A DNA stretch of 32,529 nt from Planctomycetota bacterium (GTDB taxonomy: Bacteria > Planctomycetota > Planctomycetia > Pirellulales > UBA1268). Positions within the stretch are counted from its first letter, which is position 1; the number at the start of each line of letters is the position of its first letter. Location: contig QWQJ01000002.1 of assembly GCA_003670865.1 (NCBI GenBank), positions 1 through 32,529 on the forward strand, read 5' to 3'. The notes under the pieces were generated by a model, which searched no databases, had not been told where the DNA came from, and saw nothing but the letters and a program-made list of their open reading frames with translations. The translations under genes were made by a program, and so were the position numbers. Shown one piece after another: positions 30,025-32,529 of the stretch.

Positions 30025-30834
30025 CTAAACTGTCTCGATCTGCCAATACTCAATATCGACGGGAGTGGAACGGCCGAAAATACTGAGCATCACTGTTACG
30101 CGACCGTTGGCTTCGTCGATCTGCTCCACTTCGCCCTCAAAGTTTTCAAATGTACCTTCGGTAATTTTGACGCGATCACCCTTCTTAAACTTGATCTTTA
30201 ACCTAGGCGAATCCTCCGCCTTGACTTGTGTCTTGTTAAGCAACTTGGCGACATCTGCCTGAAGCATCGGGCTGGGACGGCCGGCCGAGCCGGTAAAGTC
30301 GCCGATGCCTCCAGTTTCTCGCACGAGGTACCACGTATCATCATTCAAAACCATGCTCACCAAGATGTAGCCGGGGTAGAGTTTTTTGGAAACAACCCGC
30401 TTCTTACCCGCCTTAAACTCTGTGACTTGTTCTTTCGGCACAATCACTTCACCAAAGTGCCTGCCTAAGCCCTGCAACGAAATACGTCGCATCAGAGTCT
30501 CACGAATTGAATCTTCACGATTGCTTTGCACCTTCAGGATGTACCACTGCTTCTCCGCCGCCGGCTTGCCTTCATCGTCGTCGCCATCAACGGAAACAGG
30601 CTTGGCTCTTTCACTGCCATCAAACGGATCAGCAAGCTCTGCTGGAGTGCCGTCGTCGTCGTTGAGATCTTCCCCGACAGCAGGGGCCTCCTGCTGGGCC
30701 GCTGCGTGCGATGCAGAAACACCCTGAACAGGTGCCTGAACTTCGGCCAGCGGGCTCGCAAGAGCGCTGTCCTCAATGACATTACCAATGGCTTGGTTGG
30801 GGTCTTTTTTTTGATCGTCTGTGGAATCGTTCAT
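30025..30834 (-). CDS. nusG: Transcription termination/antitermination protein NusG with a long acidic N-terminal extension
   Basis: KQWYILKVQSNREDSIRETL (NGN) and FKKGDRVKITEGTFENFEGEVEQIDEANGRVTVMLSIFGRSTPVDIEY (KOW). ATG at 30834. Confidence 0.97.
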   Translation of the reverse strand: MNDSTDDQKKDPNQAIGNVIEDSALASPLAEVQAPVQGVSASHAAAQQEAPAVGEDLNDDDGTPAELADPFDGSERAKPVSVDGDDDEGKPAAEKQWYILKVQSNREDSIRETLMRRISLQGLGRHFGEVIVPKEQVTEFKAGKKRVVSKKLYPGYILVSMVLNDDTWYLVRETGGIGDFTGSAGRPSPMLQADVAKLLNKTQVKAEDSPRLKIKFKKGDRVKITEGTFENFEGEVEQIDEANGRVTVMLSIFGRSTPVDIEYWQIETV

Positions 30835-30866
30835 AGAGGGCTCAGTATCCGAATGACTCAACGGTT

Positions 30867-31349
30867 TCAACCAATACTCTGGATGGCACGCAATACAAAC
30901 CACCAAAAGAGATCGTATCCAGCAAGAATTGCCGCAAGGGCAAAAATAAGAAAAATAATGACGGCCGAACTGCGAACGACCTCGTCACCCGTAGGCCAAG
31001 AAACCTTGGTCATCTCCGTCTCAACAGCAATGAGAAAATCGGCGAATCGTTGCATGTTGACAAAGCGAAAGATGATCCACAGCCCAAATGCCAAGAGCAA
31101 CCCCGGCACCAGAAACCGCACAATACCGATGTCTACCACGGGCACAACTGGCGAAAGAGACGTTCCACTGGCCAGCCACAGCGGCAGGAGTTGTCCCATC
31201 CTCCAGACACCAACTACCAGGGTGACTGCCAGCGCAGCAAACGTTGTTTGCCTTGCAACGCGACCTTGGTTTGGCTTGTAGACCGAGAAACTCAGGAGTT
31301 CTTTCCAGAGATTTCCATCGGTCGTTCGGCGTTCGTGGGTTTCAGCCAT
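30867..31349 (-). CDS. secE: Preprotein translocase subunit SecE
   Basis: FLIAVETEMTKVSWPTGDEVVRSS motif followed by a TM, two additional upstream TMs, immediately upstream of nusG. Confidence 0.93.
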   Translation of the reverse strand: MAETHERRTTDGNLWKELLSFSVYKPNQGRVARQTTFAALAVTLVVGVWRMGQLLPLWLASGTSLSPVVPVVDIGIVRFLVPGLLLAFGLWIIFRFVNMQRFADFLIAVETEMTKVSWPTGDEVVRSSAVIIFLIFALAAILAGYDLFWWFVLRAIQSIG

Positions 31350-31412
31350 AAATCTCTTTTGCTACTCAGCTTTTTCTTTTGGTCGTCTTTTTCGATCAGC
31401 TAACTTTGAAGG

Positions 31413-31485
31413 CAGGGGCGGCGGGAATCGAACTCGCAACCTCTGGTTTTGGAGACCAGCGCTCTGCCAGTTGAGCTACGCCCCT
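31413..31485 (-). tRNA. tRNA-Trp (anticodon CCA)
   Basis: AGGGGCGTAGCTCAACTGGCAGAGCGCTGGTCTCCAAAACCAGAGGTTGCGAGTTCGATTCCCGCCGCCCCTG folds as a cloverleaf. Anticodon loop CTCCAAA, discriminator G, 3' CCA not fully encoded (GCCT). Confidence 0.96.
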
Positions 31486-31493
31486 GTAGTTAT

Positions 31494-31517
31494 GGGGCCC
31501 CTTTAGGCAGGGGCCCC
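31494..31517 (-). repeat. Strong GC hairpin between tuf and tRNA-Trp
   Basis: GGGGCCCC-TTTAGGCA-GGGGCCCC on the + strand; self-complementary arms, 8-nt loop. Confidence 0.6.
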
Positions 31518-31578
31518 GCAACCAAACATCTTTCGTATCTTCTTTGTGAGTGCTTTTTTCGGAATACAACAATTAATC

Positions 31579-32529
31579 TCAGTCGAGAATCTTCGTGACA
31601 ACGCCTGAACCGACGGTTTTGCCGCCTTCTCGAATGGCAAAACGGACACCATTATCCATAGCAATCGGCACCATCAACTCCACCTCCATCTTGACGTTGT
31701 CGCCAGGCGTCACCATGTCGACTCCGCCGAGCAACTGGGTCGAGCCCGTCACGTCGGTCGTACGAAAGTAAAACTGCGGACGATACCCCGCGAAGAACGG
31801 CGTGTGTCGGCCACCTTCCTCTTTGGAGAGAATGTAGACCTCGCACTCAAACTTTTTGTGGGGCTTGATTGAGCCCGGTTTGGCTAAAACTTGACCACGT
31901 TCAATGCCATCGCGGGCAACTCCACGCAGCAAGCAACCAACATTGTCGCCGGCTTGTCCGCTATCGAGCACCTTCTTAAACATTTCCACGCCGGTGCATG
32001 TTGTCTTCTCAGACTTTTCATGGAGGCCGACGATTTCGACTTCGTCACCAACCTTGACGATTCCTCGCTCGATTCGGCCAGTTGCTACCGTACCGCGACC
32101 CTCGATTGAAAAAACGTCCTCGATGGCCATCAAGAACGGCTTGTCGAGCTCACGAACTGGTTCTTTGATGTATTCATCGACAGCAGCCAACAAGTCGCCG
32201 ATGCACTTATTCTTTTCCGCATCCTTAGGGCTATCGTATGCGGGCTTACCGGCTCCACGAATGATCGGTACATCGTCACCAGGAAAGCCATACTTCGTCA
32301 GCAGTTCGCGAATTTCCATCTCGACTAAATCAAGGAGTTCCGCATCATCCACAAGATCGACCTTGTTAAGAAAGACGACCAAAGACGGCACACCCACCTG
32401 CCGCGCGAGCAGAATATGCTCGCGCGTCTGGGGCATTGGCCCGTCGGCTGCGCTCACGACCAAGATGGCACCGTCCATCTGGGCGGCACCAGTGATCATG
32501 TTCTTGATGTAGTCGGCATGCCCTGGGCA
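31579..32529 (-). CDS. tuf: Elongation factor Tu, 5' part beyond the window edge
   Basis: [53 protein letters not shown] and [24 protein letters not shown]. Frame open through the window end (translation reads back into ...QGMPHADYIK). Confidence 0.98.
   Translation of the reverse strand, partial: CPGHADYIKNMITGAAQMDGAILVVSAADGPMPQTREHILLARQVGVPSLVVFLNKVDLVDDAELLDLVEMEIRELLTKYGFPGDDVPIIRGAGKPAYDSPKDAEKNKCIGDLLAAVDEYIKEPVRELDKPFLMAIEDVFSIEGRGTVATGRIERGIVKVGDEVEIVGLHEKSEKTTCTGVEMFKKVLDSGQAGDNVGCLLRGVARDGIERGQVLAKPGSIKPHKKFECEVYILSKEEGGRHTPFFAGYRPQFYFRTTDVTGSTQLLGGVDMVTPGDNVKMEVELMVPIAMDNGVRFAIREGGKTVGSGVVTKILD

Noticed and set aside
30526-31281. 251-aa antisense ORF across nusG/secE
   Set aside because: Lies opposite two confidently identified genes and has no family-like motifs; stop-poor antisense frame.

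Overview
The window looks like a planctomycete chromosome segment. The assignment rests on exosortase/EpsI genes, a DUF3592-type protein, a 'VPETTYRTQYECVPVTSYKP' low-complexity secreted protein and long-tailed ribosomal-cluster proteins. Left part (+): the C-terminal remnant of an IS4-like transposase at the edge, then exosortase, a Wzz/BY-kinase fusion, an EpsI-like protein, gmd and fcl, forming an exosortase-linked exopolysaccharide/GDP-fucose locus. Middle: a UvrD/PcrA-type helicase (-) divergent from a free-standing RNA polymerase alpha-CTD-like protein (+). Next come three translationally coupled genes (DUF3592 membrane protein, beta-sandwich-like protein, P-loop ATPase), a Pro/Ala-rich secreted protein and a PolX/PHP polymerase. 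On the - strand follow a catalytic-type formylglycine-generating enzyme, a CHAD protein and an exported protein. Right part (-): the canonical tuf / tRNA-Trp / secE / nusG / rplK / rplA / rplJ / rplL / rpoB / rpoC cluster. The best candidates for a second look are the stand-alone alpha-CTD protein beside an RNAP-associated-type helicase, the coupled three-gene DUF3592/ATPase unit, an intrinsic-terminator-like element between rpoB and rpoC, a compound hairpin just upstream of rplL, and a three-fold 11-residue repeat in the predicted L12-binding helix of L10. No CRISPR array, rRNA or complete mobile element was seen. All calls come from reading the sequence; no searches or folding programs were run.
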